NCBI GenBank assembly: GCA_039545355.1
Contig: BCJJ01000005.1
Span: 1,177,008-1,241,007, forward strand
Length of the DNA: 64,000 nucleotides
Direction: 5' to 3'
DNA from: Trichosporon coremiiforme
Lineage: Eukaryota; Basidiomycota; Tremellomycetes; Trichosporonales; Trichosporonaceae
The notes beneath the pieces were generated by a model. It searched no databases. It was not told the DNA's origin and worked only from the letters and a program-made list of their open reading frames with translations. This document shows, piece after piece, positions 11,783-23,047 of the stretch (positions are counted from its first letter, which is position 1; the number at the start of each line of letters is the position of its first letter). Both the position numbers and the translations under genes were made by a program.

Positions 11783-12735
11783 GCGTTGAGGGTGTAATCG
11801 AGTTAGATCGAGCCCCGTCCCCATGAGGGGCTCATGAGTAGATGACTGTGAGGCCATTGTACCATATACCCCGGGCCTTTGTTACACATGACACACCACC
11901 ATGCATGATGTTGCCTATCTATGGTTCTTGCCACTGCCCTTCTGTCCCTGGCAGCAGCGGAACACGAGCTTGTGTGCTCCCACGTGGACGCCATCCCTCG
12001 GCCATTGAAGAAGACAAGGTGGCACGCTGTAGGTCGTCGTGCTGTTCAGGAGCAGCGGAACAGTGCAGCGTACTCATACCTCTGGGCAACTGACAAGGAT
12101 GCACACATTGAAGAAGAATAGAACCACGACACAGTAGTATCAGGTGGTGGGACTGAAGGCATTGAGTGGACGATGGCACATGGATCCTAACATCCTTAGC
12201 TCCTGAACTGAGCAGATCAGATAAGAGCCGCGATTGAAAGCGGGCCAGCGGTCCGCCCTCAGGCATCGGCGCAGCTGCGCGCAGCCCGCTGCGTAATCCT
12301 TTCCGTGTCGGCTAAACTTTCCAGCGAAAAGCCTATGTTTGGAGGCTTCCCTTCGACAAACAGAGACGTGAGTGAGCTGGTTGACGACATATGAGTGATT
12401 GCACATCGTATGCCCCAAGTCGCGGCGTCCTAGAGGTCAGGAGTGAATGCACGAAACAGACGCCCCTTTTCCTGACACGCGCTACACCCGGCTGGCGTGC
12501 CACGACAAGATAATCGGTGCGGCGGGACCAAAAGCGGTGGCGATCACCGTGGGTGCCGCCCTGGCTGCATACCGCGACAGCGCCGGTTCTCTGACACGAT
12601 CTGCTATCTTTGCTCCGTTGATTTCACACTCCCCTCTCGCACCACAACAGCACACCTCGGGTTGGGCTTTGTCCCTCCTCACTTTTCGATTCAGACCACC
12701 CATGCTGCAACGATAAACCACACGACGACGCAAAC
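11783..12735. other. Intergenic
   Basis: This is the 3' flank of POP2 and the promoter of the EXS-domain gene. The stretch from about 12600 to 12735 is C/A-rich and pyrimidine-tracted, as a 5' leader would be. No coding unit is seen. Confidence 0.55.
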
Positions 12736-14251
12736 ATGGACATCGACACCCCTCCCCTAGATCTCAGCCCGCTGCCGCTGCCCGAATTCAGCGCGTCTTT
12801 CCCTCTTCCCTTCCGCGTGCTGTTTCTCATCGGCTTCGCCATCTTCCTCTGGGGCGTCAATCTTCATGTCCTCTCGGCGCTGGGTCTGGACGTCTCATGG
12901 GTGCTAGGCATCCGAGACGGCGACGACGGCGACTATAACGTCGACCTAGACACACCACTACCGATGACTACGCCCGATGCCTCCCGCTCTGCCTCGCCCG
13001 CGCATATGGGACCGGTGTCTCGCCCAGAGAGTACAAAGCTGTACGGGCCAGTCTATCGACTGTTTCTCTTTTACACGCTCTGGGTTGGAGGAGGCTGGCT
13101 TCTGTTCCGCTTCATTACTGGCGACGACACTTCAGCCATGGAACGATGGCGCGGCCTCATTGCCGCCATCGCCCTGGTTCCGACCCTCCTGTCGCTGACG
13201 CCGTGGCGTGGCCCCGCGTACCGCGAGCGAAGAGCGCTCCGCCGCTCCATGTCGCGCTGCCTATTCCCGCCCGCGAACTCGCCTATCTTCTTCTGTGACG
13301 TGATCTTTGCGGATATCCTGACCAGTTTCGCCAAGGTCCTCGGCGACTTCATCGTCTCCACGGGACAGGTCCTGTTCGGAGGCGTGTCTCACGGACGAGT
13401 AGCCCCAACTGGCTTGGCCAAATGGGTCACGCTTGGAATGGTTTGGTATGTCCCCTCATCAGCTTCGAGAGAATCATCTGTACCTAACTTACAGCCTGCC
13501 CTACGTAATCCGTTTCCGCCAGTGTATTGTCGAGCTGTACCACTCGGACTGGAAGTCGCTGCGCCCCCTCGCGAACGCGTGCAAGTACGCCTCCGCGTTC
13601 CCCGTCATCTTCCTCTCTGCCGCGCAAAAGATCGTCGTGCAGGATGTCGCCGCCGCGAAGGGCATGACGGAGGCGCAGCTGAACCAAACAGGAGACCGGT
13701 GGTTCGGTGAGCACCGTCTGTGGCGTCTGTGGCTGCTCGCTGTCATTATCAACTCGATGTTCTCTTTCTACTGGGATGTGGAGAAGGACTGGGGCCTGTC
13801 TCTGCTCGAGCTCGACACCTGGGCGCCGAGCGGTATCCTGAACCGGTTGAAGAAGCTCGTCTCTCGCGAGCCGGAGCGCTACGATCGGAGCCCAGGATCG
13901 CGCGGTTCTACCAATGCTCCGCCGGAATACTGGGGTCTCCGCTCTGTGCTCCTGCTGCCTGACGCTGGCGTGTACTACCTCTTCACGCTGATCGACGTCG
14001 TGCTCCGCTTCACATGGAGTCTCGAGCTGTCGTCGCACCTGCACACCATCAGCGATCTCGAGTCTGGCGTCTTCCTTATGGAGGCGCTGGAGCTCGTGCG
14101 TCGCTGGATGTGGGTCTTCATCCGCGTTGAGTGGGAGGCGGTGCGCATGGGTGAGGCGGCGCGGTTCCGCGGTACGCTGCAGGACGCAGAGCTCGAAGGC
14201 CCGTCGCGGCTCCTGTTCGAACAAAAGCCCGAGGTCCACAACGACGACTGA
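12736..14251 (+). CDS. ERD1: EXS-domain membrane protein, Erd1-like
   Basis: Polytopic membrane protein of the ERD1/XPR1/SYG1 (EXS) family. Yeast Erd1 acts in the Golgi in phosphate recycling and retention of Golgi/ER proteins. Two exons (intron about 13447-13494) give ~488 aa. The N-terminus is hydrophobic (FRVLFLIGFAIFLWGVNLHV). Further membrane segments include LFLFYTLWVGGGWLLF, IAAIALVPTLLSL and WLLAVIINSMFSFYWD. The EXS hallmark region runs from LPYVIRFRQCIVELYHS to the C-terminal LELVRRWMWVFIRVEWEAVR. There is no N-terminal SPX domain, which argues for Erd1 rather than Syg1/Xpr1. An acidic, Ser/Pro-rich loop (about residues 55-95) follows the first hydrophobic segment. Start: first ATG after the leader, in good context (AACATGGAC). 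Confidence 0.88.
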
Positions 14252-14393
14252 CAGCTGGCATTATAGATTTGACTAGATTAGACTATGCATGGGTAATGAC
14301 ATCTTGTGGGAGAGGTTGAATGCAATTGTGAATGCAATGCGGGATAACTGATGCTGGTGGTCGTACAAGGCTACATGAAGGAAGGCGCGTCGC

Positions 14394-14677
14394 CTACCAC
14401 TTTCGTCCAAAGGCTTTCTGCCTGTCAGCTAAGGCAGCCCTACAAAGCGAGCTCACCTGGACACAGTTCTTGAACTGGGCAAACTCGGGAGCGCACATGT
14501 CCTTTCGGACGTCCTGATACTGCTTGCCGATGCACTGGCCGTAGGCAATGGACTGGGTGGTGGTGGTTAGATACTCGAGGTTCGAGAGCTCTGGGTGTCA
14601 CATACCTCCTTGGCGCACGACTTAGTCGCCTTGGCAAGGGTCTTGAGCGGCTGCTTGTCCTGGAATCGGGGAGGCAT
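14394..14677 (-). CDS. Twin-CX9C mitochondrial protein, NDUFAF8-like
   Basis: Small protein of 63 aa from three exons, beginning MPPRFQDKQPLKTLAKATK. It contains two CX9C motifs: CAKESIAYGQC, whose first intron falls inside the motif, and CAPEFAQFKNC. This is the twin-CX9C coiled-coil-helix fold that is oxidised by Mia40 in the intermembrane space. Spacing and flanking residues (AYG-C, KDMCAPEF) resemble the complex I assembly factor NDUFAF8. The last exon adds only KAFGRKW. Partner and exact role are inferred from this resemblance; another twin-CX9C family remains possible. The frame is too short to stand out without splicing, but every junction has a consensus donor and a CTGAC/CTAAC branch site. 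Confidence 0.8.
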
Positions 14678-15315
14678 GTTGGCCGTTGTGCTTCTAATGA
14701 AGGGTGAGAAGGCGAGGGAAAGCTTAGTGATAGCTGCGAGCAACGACGTAATGTCGGGCTCGTTGCGGCGAGTTCGGCGTGAATTGCCTCGGCAGGCTCG
14801 AGATATCCATCTGCCCCCGCTATCGGCTTGTTTGGCCCACCCACATATTGCTCGACCTGGCTGGCTGGCTGGCTGCTGGCTGGCCGGACCGCCCTGAATT
14901 GGGCAGCCTGGGCGTCTGGCGGGCGCCTCATCGCCCCGCGCAGTGCGCGCTTGGGAGCTGGACGCTGAGCATCGAACACACCCATCGAGGAGGACCAGGC
15001 ATCAGGTAATGCCTGGTGATCCTGAGATGCACCAAGCCACATCTCGACAAGTCACTGTCCTTCACCATCTCCTCACCTTTAGACTCCTCTTTCACTCTCC
15101 TTCGCGTTCCTCTCTCTGTGTCACATCCACAACCCTTCGCCTAGCAACAACGCACACTCCAGCACAGCCGCAACACCACCAGACCCTACCGCTGCGGATC
15201 CTCACACCACCCGACCGCCGAACACTGGGGTGCTTTTTCAATCTTCGCTCCATCCTTGTCATATAGCGACACGTCGCGTCTTCCTCCACAGTCTCGCTGA
15301 GTCTCCGCAACCACC
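14678..15315. other. Divergent intergenic region
   Basis: This is the space between the twin-CX9C gene and the Ypk-type kinase. The last ~250 bases are C/A/T-rich without strong coding character, consistent with the kinase promoter and leader. No gene is seen. Confidence 0.55.
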
Positions 15316-17424
15316 ATGTCCTGGAAGATCGGCAAGAGTGAGTGCTTACTCAACGGCTGACCCCGGAAACGGTGTTCCACTTCAGCCGCCTGTCAACAAG
15401 AACCGCTGAGCTGACGCATCTCCTACTCATTGTGACAACCCACTACTTGTGCCTCGTCCGATGCAACGATATCTCAACGCGCAGAGTTCAAGGACAGCGG
15501 TCTGCTCTCTGGAAAGATCCACAGCTCCACGCCAGCTGTCGACTCGCGCTCAACAACACCCACCCCCGGCAACCCCCATCCTGGCCATTCTGCCCCGAGC
15601 AGCGGCGTCGCGTCTGCGACGGGCTCCGGAGCCGCCACACCCCCCGTGGCGCGTAGCGGTATCCTCCGTATCCGTGTCACCGCCGGAAAGGGTCTGACCC
15701 TGCCCCAAGGAGGTGAGTCGATGAGTGTGCCGGGCGCAGCGCGATCGCGAAGTGCGTGCCCGCGTCTGGCCGTGAGTGAACGTGTGCTTCGGCGATGGAT
15801 CGGGGTGCTCCTCGGGTTTCCCCCGAGCGTGCGTATCTGATTAATCACTCCTCAACCTACTGCTTGCTCTTGCCGCAGTAGTGCACGAGCCTCATGCTGA
15901 TATCGCAGTGTCCGTTCCCCAGCCCGTCGCGAACGCGATCCAGCAGCACCCGACGTCTGTCCTCTCCCAATCCCTTTCGTCTTCCCCGCGCCACCAGACC
16001 CGCCCCTCGATTGGAAACCGCGACACCTTAGCGCGCAGGCAACTGTGGTGGCTCCCCTATGTCGTGCTCGAGTTCGACAAGAACGAGGTTCTCGTGGACG
16101 CCCTCGGAGGCGACCTCGCGAACCCTGTCTGGATGTACAGCGCCACCTTCGACGTGTCGCGTATCTCCGAGATCAGCGTCAACGCCTACCTCCGCACAGC
16201 TCCCCCGAAGAGCGGCGACGCAAGCGACATGGGCAACGCTGATCTTGCCCTCGGCGGTATCCGCTTCACCCCCAACCTCGAGACGAACCGCCTCACGGAC
16301 GAGTGGATCCCCATCACGAGCGGCTCTGGCGCTATTCACGTTCAGGTCTCGTTCAAGCCGGCCCTGGCCCCATTGACGATTGACTCGTTCGAGCTCCTCA
16401 AGGTTATCGGCAAGGGCTCGTTCGGAAAGGTAAGCTGCCCTCCGCGACGTCTCAGCTAATATGGCAGGTCATGCAGGTTCGCAAGCGCGACACGCTCCGT
16501 ATCTACGCTCTGAAAACCATCCGGAAAGCGCACATTGTCTCCCGATCCGAGGTTACCCACACGCTCGCGGAGCGCACCGTGCTGGCCCAGGTCAACAACC
16601 CGTTCATCGTGCCGCTCAAGTTCTCGTTCCAGAGCAAGGAGAAGCTGTACCTCGTGCTTGCGTTCGTCAACGGCGGAGAGCTGTTCCACCACCTGCAGCG
16701 CGAGGGCAAGTTCAACGAGACGCGTTCGCGCTTCTACGCCGCCGAGCTTCTTCTCGCCCTCGAGCACCTGCACAGCTTCAATGTCGTCTACCGTGATCTC
16801 AAGCCTGAGAACATTCTGCTCGACTACACCGGCCACATTGCGCTGTGCGACTTCGGTCTCTGCAAGCTTAACATGGGCAGTGACGAAACGACGAACACCT
16901 TCTGTGGTACGCCCGAGTACCTCGCGCCGGAGCTGCTGTCCGGCCACGGCTACACGAAGTGTGTCGACTGGTGGACGCTCGGTGTGCTGCTGTACGAGAT
17001 GCTCACGGGCCTGCCGCCGTTCTACGATGAGAACACGAACGAGATGTACCGCAAGATCCTGTCGGACCCGCTGCGGTTCCCGGACGAGGTTGGCCCGGAG
17101 GCTCGCTCGCTCCTGACCAAGCTGCTGGACCGCGACCCGTCGCGGCGACTGGGTGTCAAGGGCGCGCAGGAGATCAAGGATCACCCTTTCTTCGCGCGCC
17201 ACATTGACTTCAAGAAGCTGCTCCAGAAGAAGATCCCGCCTCCCTTCAAGCCTTCAGTTGCCAGTGCTATCGACACGAGCAACTTTGACGAGGAGTTCAC
17301 GTCCGAGGTGCCCCAAGACTCGGTCGTCGCCGACTCGCACCTGTCGCAGACGGTGCAGCAGCAGTTCGAGGGTTTCTCGTGGAGCGTGTCGCCGCTGGGC
17401 GAGTCGGTTGGCCGGGGCTACTAA
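15316..17424 (+). CDS. YPK1: Ypk/Gad8-type AGC protein kinase
   Basis: Serine/threonine kinase of the Ypk1/Gad8 (SGK-like) group, an effector of TORC2 and PDK1 (Pkh) that controls sphingolipids, membrane stress and actin. Four exons (15316-15337, 15485-15712, 15879-16429, 16468-17424) give 585 aa. The N-terminal ~250 residues include a C2-like region (SGILRIRVTAGKGLTL, then LPYVVLEFDKNEVLVDA) typical of fungal Ypk kinases. The kinase domain has Gly-rich VIGKGSFGKV, Lys about 283, catalytic YRDLKPEN (Asp about 377), DFG (Asp about 395), activation-loop TFCGTPEYLAPE (Thr about 411, PDK1 site), and the C-tail hydrophobic motif FEGFSWS, the TORC2 site. The start exon codes only for MSWKIGK. All catalytic residues are intact. 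Confidence 0.95.
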
Positions 17425-18542
17425 GTCACGAGCCGAAGGCGAGCTAGGCGATCAGCCCGGTGAACCCGGCGAGTATGACGAACGGCAGTAGAGACCGTAG
17501 GCGCGTAGGCGAGCGAGCGAGCGAAGAAGTCTAGGCGTGTGCAGTAGTCGCGTAAACAAGACATCATAGAGCGGGGCGCAAAGCTCCGCAATACTCATAG
17601 TGTACCGGGTCCGAGTCTGATGACTAAGGGATACCAGAACTGAACGGATACCCAGATAAATGCATTGAACATGTCTTTCCTTTTGGTATCGGCGCAATCG
17701 GTCCTATTTTCCTATGTATGTGCAGATCGCCGCCGACTCGGAACCGAGTGAGAAGGCAGGGCTGACGTGTCGCGGAATGTGGCCACGGTCGGAGGCAACA
17801 CACGACAGCAGGCCGACGGTCACCCAAGTTTCCTGGAACGGCACAACTCGGCGATCTGCAGAGGCGAGGAACGCACTGAATCAATCAGTGGAAATGCCCC
17901 GCGACAGTGGACATACCCCCCGCCCGGATTGCCCAGAGTATGCGCGAGATACGCGGTTGACGCGGGAGCGGGGGGTATGCGGCCGCACGCGACGTCACCG
18001 CGCGGTGACTAGGAAAGCTGGATGTACCCTCTCAACGGGCCCAACACTTGGTGGCTGAGTACTGGATCCGGATCGGAGTCTCAAGAGCCTCGAGTGTTCT
18101 GAGTCGTATCTCGCTTTCGTCGGTAGCGGGCGCTCGTCGGAAACTCGGTACATTTGGGCCAGATCGAGGGTACGTCGAGGGTAAAACATGGGCGGTATGG
18201 GCCGGAACATCGAGTCAAGACGTCACTGCATGCACAGTCGCGTATATCGCGCATGGAACGAGCAGCAGTTATAAGAGCGGCATACGGTTAGTCCTGCCCG
18301 GATCAGATCTTACTTTGCTCCGCACCGCAGTTTCAACCCAGGCCACCGAGCCTCACCTCATCTATCTATCTGCAGCCACTACCGTTCTACCTGTCCATCT
18401 CTTCGACACTCTTACTCTGTGCGCCCTTCTTGACGATCTCGCTTTCTGCTCTGCTACCGGCGCCCTACACGAGCCGCCTTCATCTCTTCCCGAGCACTCC
18501 AGCCATCTCCATCGCCAGTCGCAGACACACACGATAGACGAC
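17425..18542. other. Intergenic
   Basis: This is the 3' flank of the kinase gene and the probable promoter of the small ORF at 18543. A TATA-like TTATAAGAG lies near 18267, and the following ~250 bases are C/T-rich, as in a fungal leader. No further coding unit is supported. Confidence 0.5.
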
Positions 18543-18752
18543 ATGTGCAACCCCTGCAGCTCCAAGGAGTCTGCTCCCCCGCCAGCCCCCGTGTCGCAAG
18601 AGGCAGACCCGCCGTGTCGGTACCATACTCTCGCACAGCAGAGCTTCACGCGCATCCGACCCGATCACCCCGATATGTGCTACCTTCACTCTGGAACTTC
18701 GGGCTCTGGCTCGAGCACAGCAAGTGACAAGACCGAGGGGAAGACGGAGTAG
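18543..18752 (+). CDS. Small Cys-containing hypothetical protein
   Basis: Not recognised. An intron-less frame of 69 aa begins MCNPCSSKESAPPPAP and ends in a Ser/Gly/Thr-rich tail (SGTSGSGSSTASDKTEG). Its four cysteines are two in an N-terminal CNPC, one in PPCRYH and one in DMCYLHSG. The ATG is the first downstream of a long C/T-rich leader and a TATA-like element, which is why I prefer it over an in-frame upstream ATG at about 18048 that would translate the leader. There is no signal peptide or membrane segment. It could be a small metal-binding or redox protein, but that is speculation, and it may be non-coding. Confidence 0.4.
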   Translation: MCNPCSSKESAPPPAPVSQEADPPCRYHTLAQQSFTRIRPDHPDMCYLHSGTSGSGSSTASDKTEGKTE

Positions 18753-19077
18753 TCCTCCTCGCCGCCTCTCCCACATTACGACGTAACGACTACGACCTGC
18801 CTCGACAAGCGGGTCAAGAGAGTGCGATAGACAGCTCGAGCGCCACGAGCTCCTCGCCACCGCCCACAACCCCCATATGATAAGATAAGAAAGAAGAAAA
18901 GGAAGGAGGGAAGGAAGGAAGGAAGAGGGAAGAATGGAAAAAGTCAAGTTTAGTGTATCATGTCTGAAGTAAGCTGTATTAATAGGATGCATCTGGTGCT
19001 GTGTGTCTAGTGTGAATGCTCTCTCAACACTCTCACGCTCTCTCACTCACTCCGCTCTAGACTTGTCGCTGCCGCGA
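18753..19077. other. Intergenic with purine tract
   Basis: Convergent space before the end of SAP18. A strongly purine-rich tract (AAGGA/GGAAGG repeats) lies at about 18880-18940. No gene is seen. Confidence 0.6.
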
Positions 19078-20155
19078 CTACCGCCTCCACCCCTCCCTCG
19101 CGGGACTCCGACTCCTCTCCCTCCTCCAGGTATCCCCTCCCCGTCCTCCTCGTCCGCCCCTGCCTCCCCTGTCCCCGCTTCCCCTCCGGAAGTCCTGCGG
19201 CGGCAGAGGTTCTCCGCGACCCCAAGCCCCCCTCGGTTCAGGCACGCCTCCCGCCTTGAGCGCTCCGGGTCCTCCAGCTCCTCCCGCCTTGGGCGGGCGG
19301 GGGAGCGCGACGCACAGAGATAACAGATCACCAGTCAGGAATCCGTACTCGTCCAGAGTCTTCTCCTCTATCCTCTTCGCCCTGCCTCCGTCCTCGGTGT
19401 CGTCGAGCTCAGCATCAAGGAGCTTTTCGCGGCGCTCCTCGCTGTCCATCTCCACATCGTCGGCGGAAACAGAGGAGGAGTTGTTAAGGGTGGCGCGCAG
19501 TTGCGCAGGCGTGAAGCTGACGAGATCCCGGGCTTTGTACAGCCGGTCCTCCTCTGCGTCGACGTAGACGTGACGAAGGGAGAAGCGGAGCGCGGAACGG
19601 TACAGCGGCGGGAACTTGGCGTAGAGCTGCTTCAGGATTTGGGAGGGGGTCGAGTGTTTCCTGTATTGTCAGCTTCGCCACTGAGCACGTAGCTTCTATT
19701 TGGCATCTGCCACTGTCTCTGCCGCCGGGCGTCTGAACCCGGTGCGAACGCACACCGGCGGTAAAAAGCAGATAGGACTGTGCAGAAGAAAAGAAAGCAG
19801 TCCTCTCGCTGAGCCGTCGTTTAACTCACCAAGCGTACACCCTGTACTCCTCGGTCGGGAACCGCTTCTGGTCGTACTCGATGACGGGGTTGTGCTTGTT
19901 GCGGAGCACGAACACGCGGATGAGGAACGGACACGCCTCAGCGAGCGGATTCGGTGGCGGGCTCGGCGACCGCGAGTCGCGCGACGAGTACGAGGCCGAC
20001 CGACTGCGGCTTCTTGATCGGCTCCTGGACGGCGACCTCGATCGCGCAGGCGAAGGTGAACGGCCGCGCTCCGAACGAGCTGGCGAACGGGCGGGCGAAC
20101 GCGACGGCGAACGCGACGGCGAACGCGAGTACGATCGGGATCGGGAACGAGGCAT
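19078..20155 (-). CDS. SAP18: SAP18 family protein with RS and RGG tails
   Basis: Sin3-associated polypeptide 18 fold, a ubiquitin-like domain that in animals is part of the Sin3 histone deacetylase and of the ASAP/PSAP splicing complexes with RNPS1. Two exons joined by a ~170-nt intron give ~301 aa. Core blocks: CPFLIRVFVLRNKHNPVIEY, EYRVYAWKHSTPSQILKQL, RFSLRHVYVDAEEDRLY, and KTLDEYGFLTGDLLSLCVAL. The first ~65 residues are almost pure Arg-Ser dipeptides (MPRSRSRSYSRSPSRSP...), and the C-terminus carries RGG repeats (DRGGRGGRGGRGG) then RS again. Human SAP18 has neither tail. An acidic insert (DAELDDTEDGG) separates the last two core strands. Start: the ATG just before the RS run; an upstream in-frame ATG would translate promoter DNA. 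It is divergent from TAM41. Confidence 0.88.
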
Positions 20156-20437
20156 TGTCGCTTGTAGCCTCTTCAAGGTCGTTTTTGATGCGGTGATGTG
20201 GTGATGTGATGTTGCAGTAGAGCGCCGAGGATGTCGAGTGACTGCTGCGCTCTTTCGACGCGCCATAATATACTGCGTTACGTAAGCCTCCACCGTTGTT
20301 GGACCGACGAGCTCGAAACATGTCGAGGGGAGACCGAGGCACACACAAAAGTCACAAGACACGCTTCCCTCTCGTTCGCACCAGCCTGCACGTACCGGAG
20401 AGACGTGCGCCGGTCCTGGACAGATAATTGTGTGAAT
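20156..20437. promoter_or_regulatory. Shared divergent promoter of SAP18 and TAM41
   Basis: Only ~280 bp separate the two start codons, so both genes must be driven from this interval. I cannot name particular sites with confidence. Confidence 0.5.
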
Positions 20438-21693
20438 ATGTCTTTTGTTGTTGTGAGTTGCGATCTTTCCCAGCTCTGAGCTGACGAATAGACCTGTCGT
20501 GCAGCGCCGCGGAGCCGGGGCTATGTGCGCGTCGTGAGTCGCAGCTTCACCGTTCCGGCGGTGCGCCCCGATGCCTTCAAGGAGGTGCCAGAGAAGGGGG
20601 AAGGACCACGGCTACTCCTCCCGTCCCAGATCACGGCTTATGAGCGCTTCGCGCCCGTGCTCTCTTCTCTTCCCCCCGTCGATTTTGGGATTGCCTATGG
20701 CTCCGGCGTCATGGAGCAGGCGGAGCGTTCCGGCCCCGCGCCCCTGATCGACTTCATCGTCTCGGCGCCAGACCTGACGGCCTTCCACGCCGAGAACCTG
20801 AAGCGGAATCCGGACCACTATCCGCTGTTCGCGCGCGCCCTTGGGCCCAAGTTCGTCGCGTGGGCGAACGACGCCTGGGGCGCGGGACTCTGGTACGTCA
20901 CCATGGTGAAGGTGCAGGGCCTGGAGGTGAAGTACGGCGTTGTGGCTTCGGACACGCTCGTGCGCGACCTGCAGCAGTGGCGCACGCTGTACACAGCCGG
21001 CAGGCTGCAGAAGCCAGTCCTCGTGCTCCGCGAGACGCCCGAGATCAGCGCCGCCCTCTCCGCCAACCTCCGGTACGCGCTGAGCTATGCGCTCCTCCTC
21101 CTGCCCGAGCGGTTCTCAGAATTCGAGCTCTGGGAGAAGATCACGAGCATCTCGTACTCGGGTGACCCGCGCATGAACATCCCCGGAGGCGAGAACCCGC
21201 GCAAGATCCAAAACATTGTGCGGGGGAAGAACGTTCTCGAGGGCTTCAGGAGCCTGTACTCCAATCACGTTGGGCGCGTTGGATTGCGCTTCGCCGACGA
21301 CCAGCGGCCGGCAGCCAGCCAGGTCGCCAGGTTCCTCTGGCAGGGCAATGGCGACGCCACACTCCAGCAGCCCGGCAGCAACGAGCACCTCGCCCAGCTC
21401 CTTGTCGACCTCCCCCGACCACTCAAGGTCAAGGTCGCCGGGCATTTCAAGATGGACGTCGACGATCCAACGGCGTGGCTTGAGATCACCAGCAAACCTG
21501 CCTTCCGCAAGAGTGTGGAGGACGGTGAGCTATCTTGGAGGCGATATCGAGCTAACAGACAGAGGTCAAGGAGATCATCCGGCGGCCAGCAACGACACAG
21601 TCGGTCAAAGGTCTTGTGACGGCTGGCTTCACAAAGTCGTTCTGGTACTCGCTCGCCAAGATCAAGAAGTACCTCGCCGGCCGGAAAAAGTAG
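20438..21693 (+). CDS. TAM41: Mitochondrial CDP-diacylglycerol synthase Tam41
   Basis: Makes CDP-diacylglycerol from phosphatidic acid on the matrix side of the inner membrane, the first step of cardiolipin synthesis. It was first described as a translocator maintenance factor. Three exons (20438-20452, 20492-21524, 21563-21693) give 392 aa. The five-codon first exon (MSFVV) is joined by a 39-nt intron to TCRAAPRSRGYVRVVSRSF, producing an Arg-rich, acid-free mitochondrial presequence. Without this splice the frame has no ATG. The nucleotidyltransferase motif is PVDFGIAYGSGVMEQ, followed by LIDFIVSAPD. Later family blocks are HYPLFARALGPKFVAWAN, YGVVASDTLVRDL and SYSGDPRMNIPGGENPRKI. The C-terminus ends in the basic KIKKYLAGRKK. 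Confidence 0.95.
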
Positions 21694-21767
21694 AACAATG
21701 GGCACAACACCTCATAGTTACCCCATTTATATATAGCATAGATAGCATCGCGTGCATTATTATACAG

Positions 21768-22777
21768 TTACTTGATCAACACCCTGTCGAACGTGACGCC
21801 GCCCACGGAGCCACCACCCATGGCCCGCTTCACGTTGTTCTGGAACTGGACGTGGTCCCGGCGCAGGTCCTCGGCGGCGTCTGACGTTAGCTGAGGTCTT
21901 GAGATGGACGTAGCTGATGCGCGAGCTGCGCCCCTGACACATCAACGGCACTCACCCTTGTTCAGAGGATCGTCGGGATTGGGCGCGAGGAACAAAAGCT
22001 GCAATCCATAGCAGACTGACGAGAGGTTCAGGACCGGCTTCCAGTCTTCACGCAGAATGTTCCTCTCCGTCAGTTACAGCGAGCTCCCTCGAAACTCACA
22101 GGCAGACGTTTCCCTCAAGGTCAAGATTCGGGTGGTAGATCTGTCGTTAGTTCGCTCAATGACTCCGAGCTCACCTTCGGGACGCAGCGGACCTTGGGCG
22201 GCTCGTGGGGGTAGTTGGGGTTGATGGCGACGGTGAACTTGAACGAACCGCCCTTGTACTGGCCTGTGTTGTTAGCTCGATCTGACCGCTTGAGTAAGCT
22301 CACCCTCGTCGGGGTTGATAGTGAGGTTGAAGTTGAGCACGTCGGCGGGGTCCGGGAACTCAATCTTCATAGTATCCGGGAGGTCGAGCTCAGTGAGGTC
22401 CTTCTGGACGCGGAGCTGTGCCGGGGTCGTCTTCGGCTTCTTCTTCGCCGCCGCCTCCTGGTTCTGCTTCAGCGACCAGATCTGTTGACATTACCCGTTA
22501 TCAGCAGTCGTTCGAGGTGTGCGGCGCGTGCAGAGCAGCGTGACGGCAGCGACGGGGGCGTGAGAGGTCCGGGCGTGATGGGCGACGGAGGACAATGTGC
22601 GCAAGCGCCGGGCGAGCATTGGGGAGGACAAAGGCGTCAAAGGAAGTGTATGTCGTTCACCGGGAGCGGAGCAGGTGACATGCGAGGAAGAGTCGTAAGA
22701 ATTGAAGATGTCGGTGGCGAGAGGGAACGGCGTCAGCTCAGTCTCTCGGCGCAAGACGGTAGACTCACCTTGATCAT
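21768..22777 (-). CDS. UBC12: NEDD8-conjugating E2 enzyme
   Basis: Transfers NEDD8/Rub1 from its E1 to cullins, activating SCF-type ligases. Exons spliced by eye give ~177 aa: MIK, then [87 protein letters not shown] with the active-site Cys, and [20 protein letters not shown]. It ends TFDRVLIK. The MIK-hydrophobic N-terminal extension and the [12 protein letters not shown] block are specific to Ubc12 among E2s. Exon 1 holds only three codons and is followed by an unusually long ~290-nt intron, while the other introns are short. It is divergent from PCC1. Confidence 0.95.
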
Positions 22778-23047
22778 GCTGCGGAAGGTCTATGCGGTTG
22801 TCCTGCCCGTTGGGGTGCGTGTAGGTGGTGTTGAGGTAACGACAGTAAGCGAAAGAAAGTGACGAGGACAGAAAGATATGATGTCGAAAGGCGCGATCGG
22901 ACCCACCTCTAGGAGCACCACCACATTACGGACTGAGTCATCCCATCAGCCTGGCGCCGTAGCCTCCACCAGCAGTCCTTCCTCCACCGTGCGCCGCCAA
23001 TATTTTGATACCTCCGCCTCGTCTTCCCCGCACTCAACGACATAGCA
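22778..23047. promoter_or_regulatory. Shared divergent promoter of UBC12 and PCC1
   Basis: A 270-bp interval between divergent start codons. It must contain both promoters; no specific element is called. Confidence 0.5.

Noticed and set aside
18048..18542. N-terminal extension of the small ORF at 18543 to an upstream ATG
   Set aside because: The added ~165 residues translate a TATA-like element and a C/T-rich leader, so I kept the downstream ATG.
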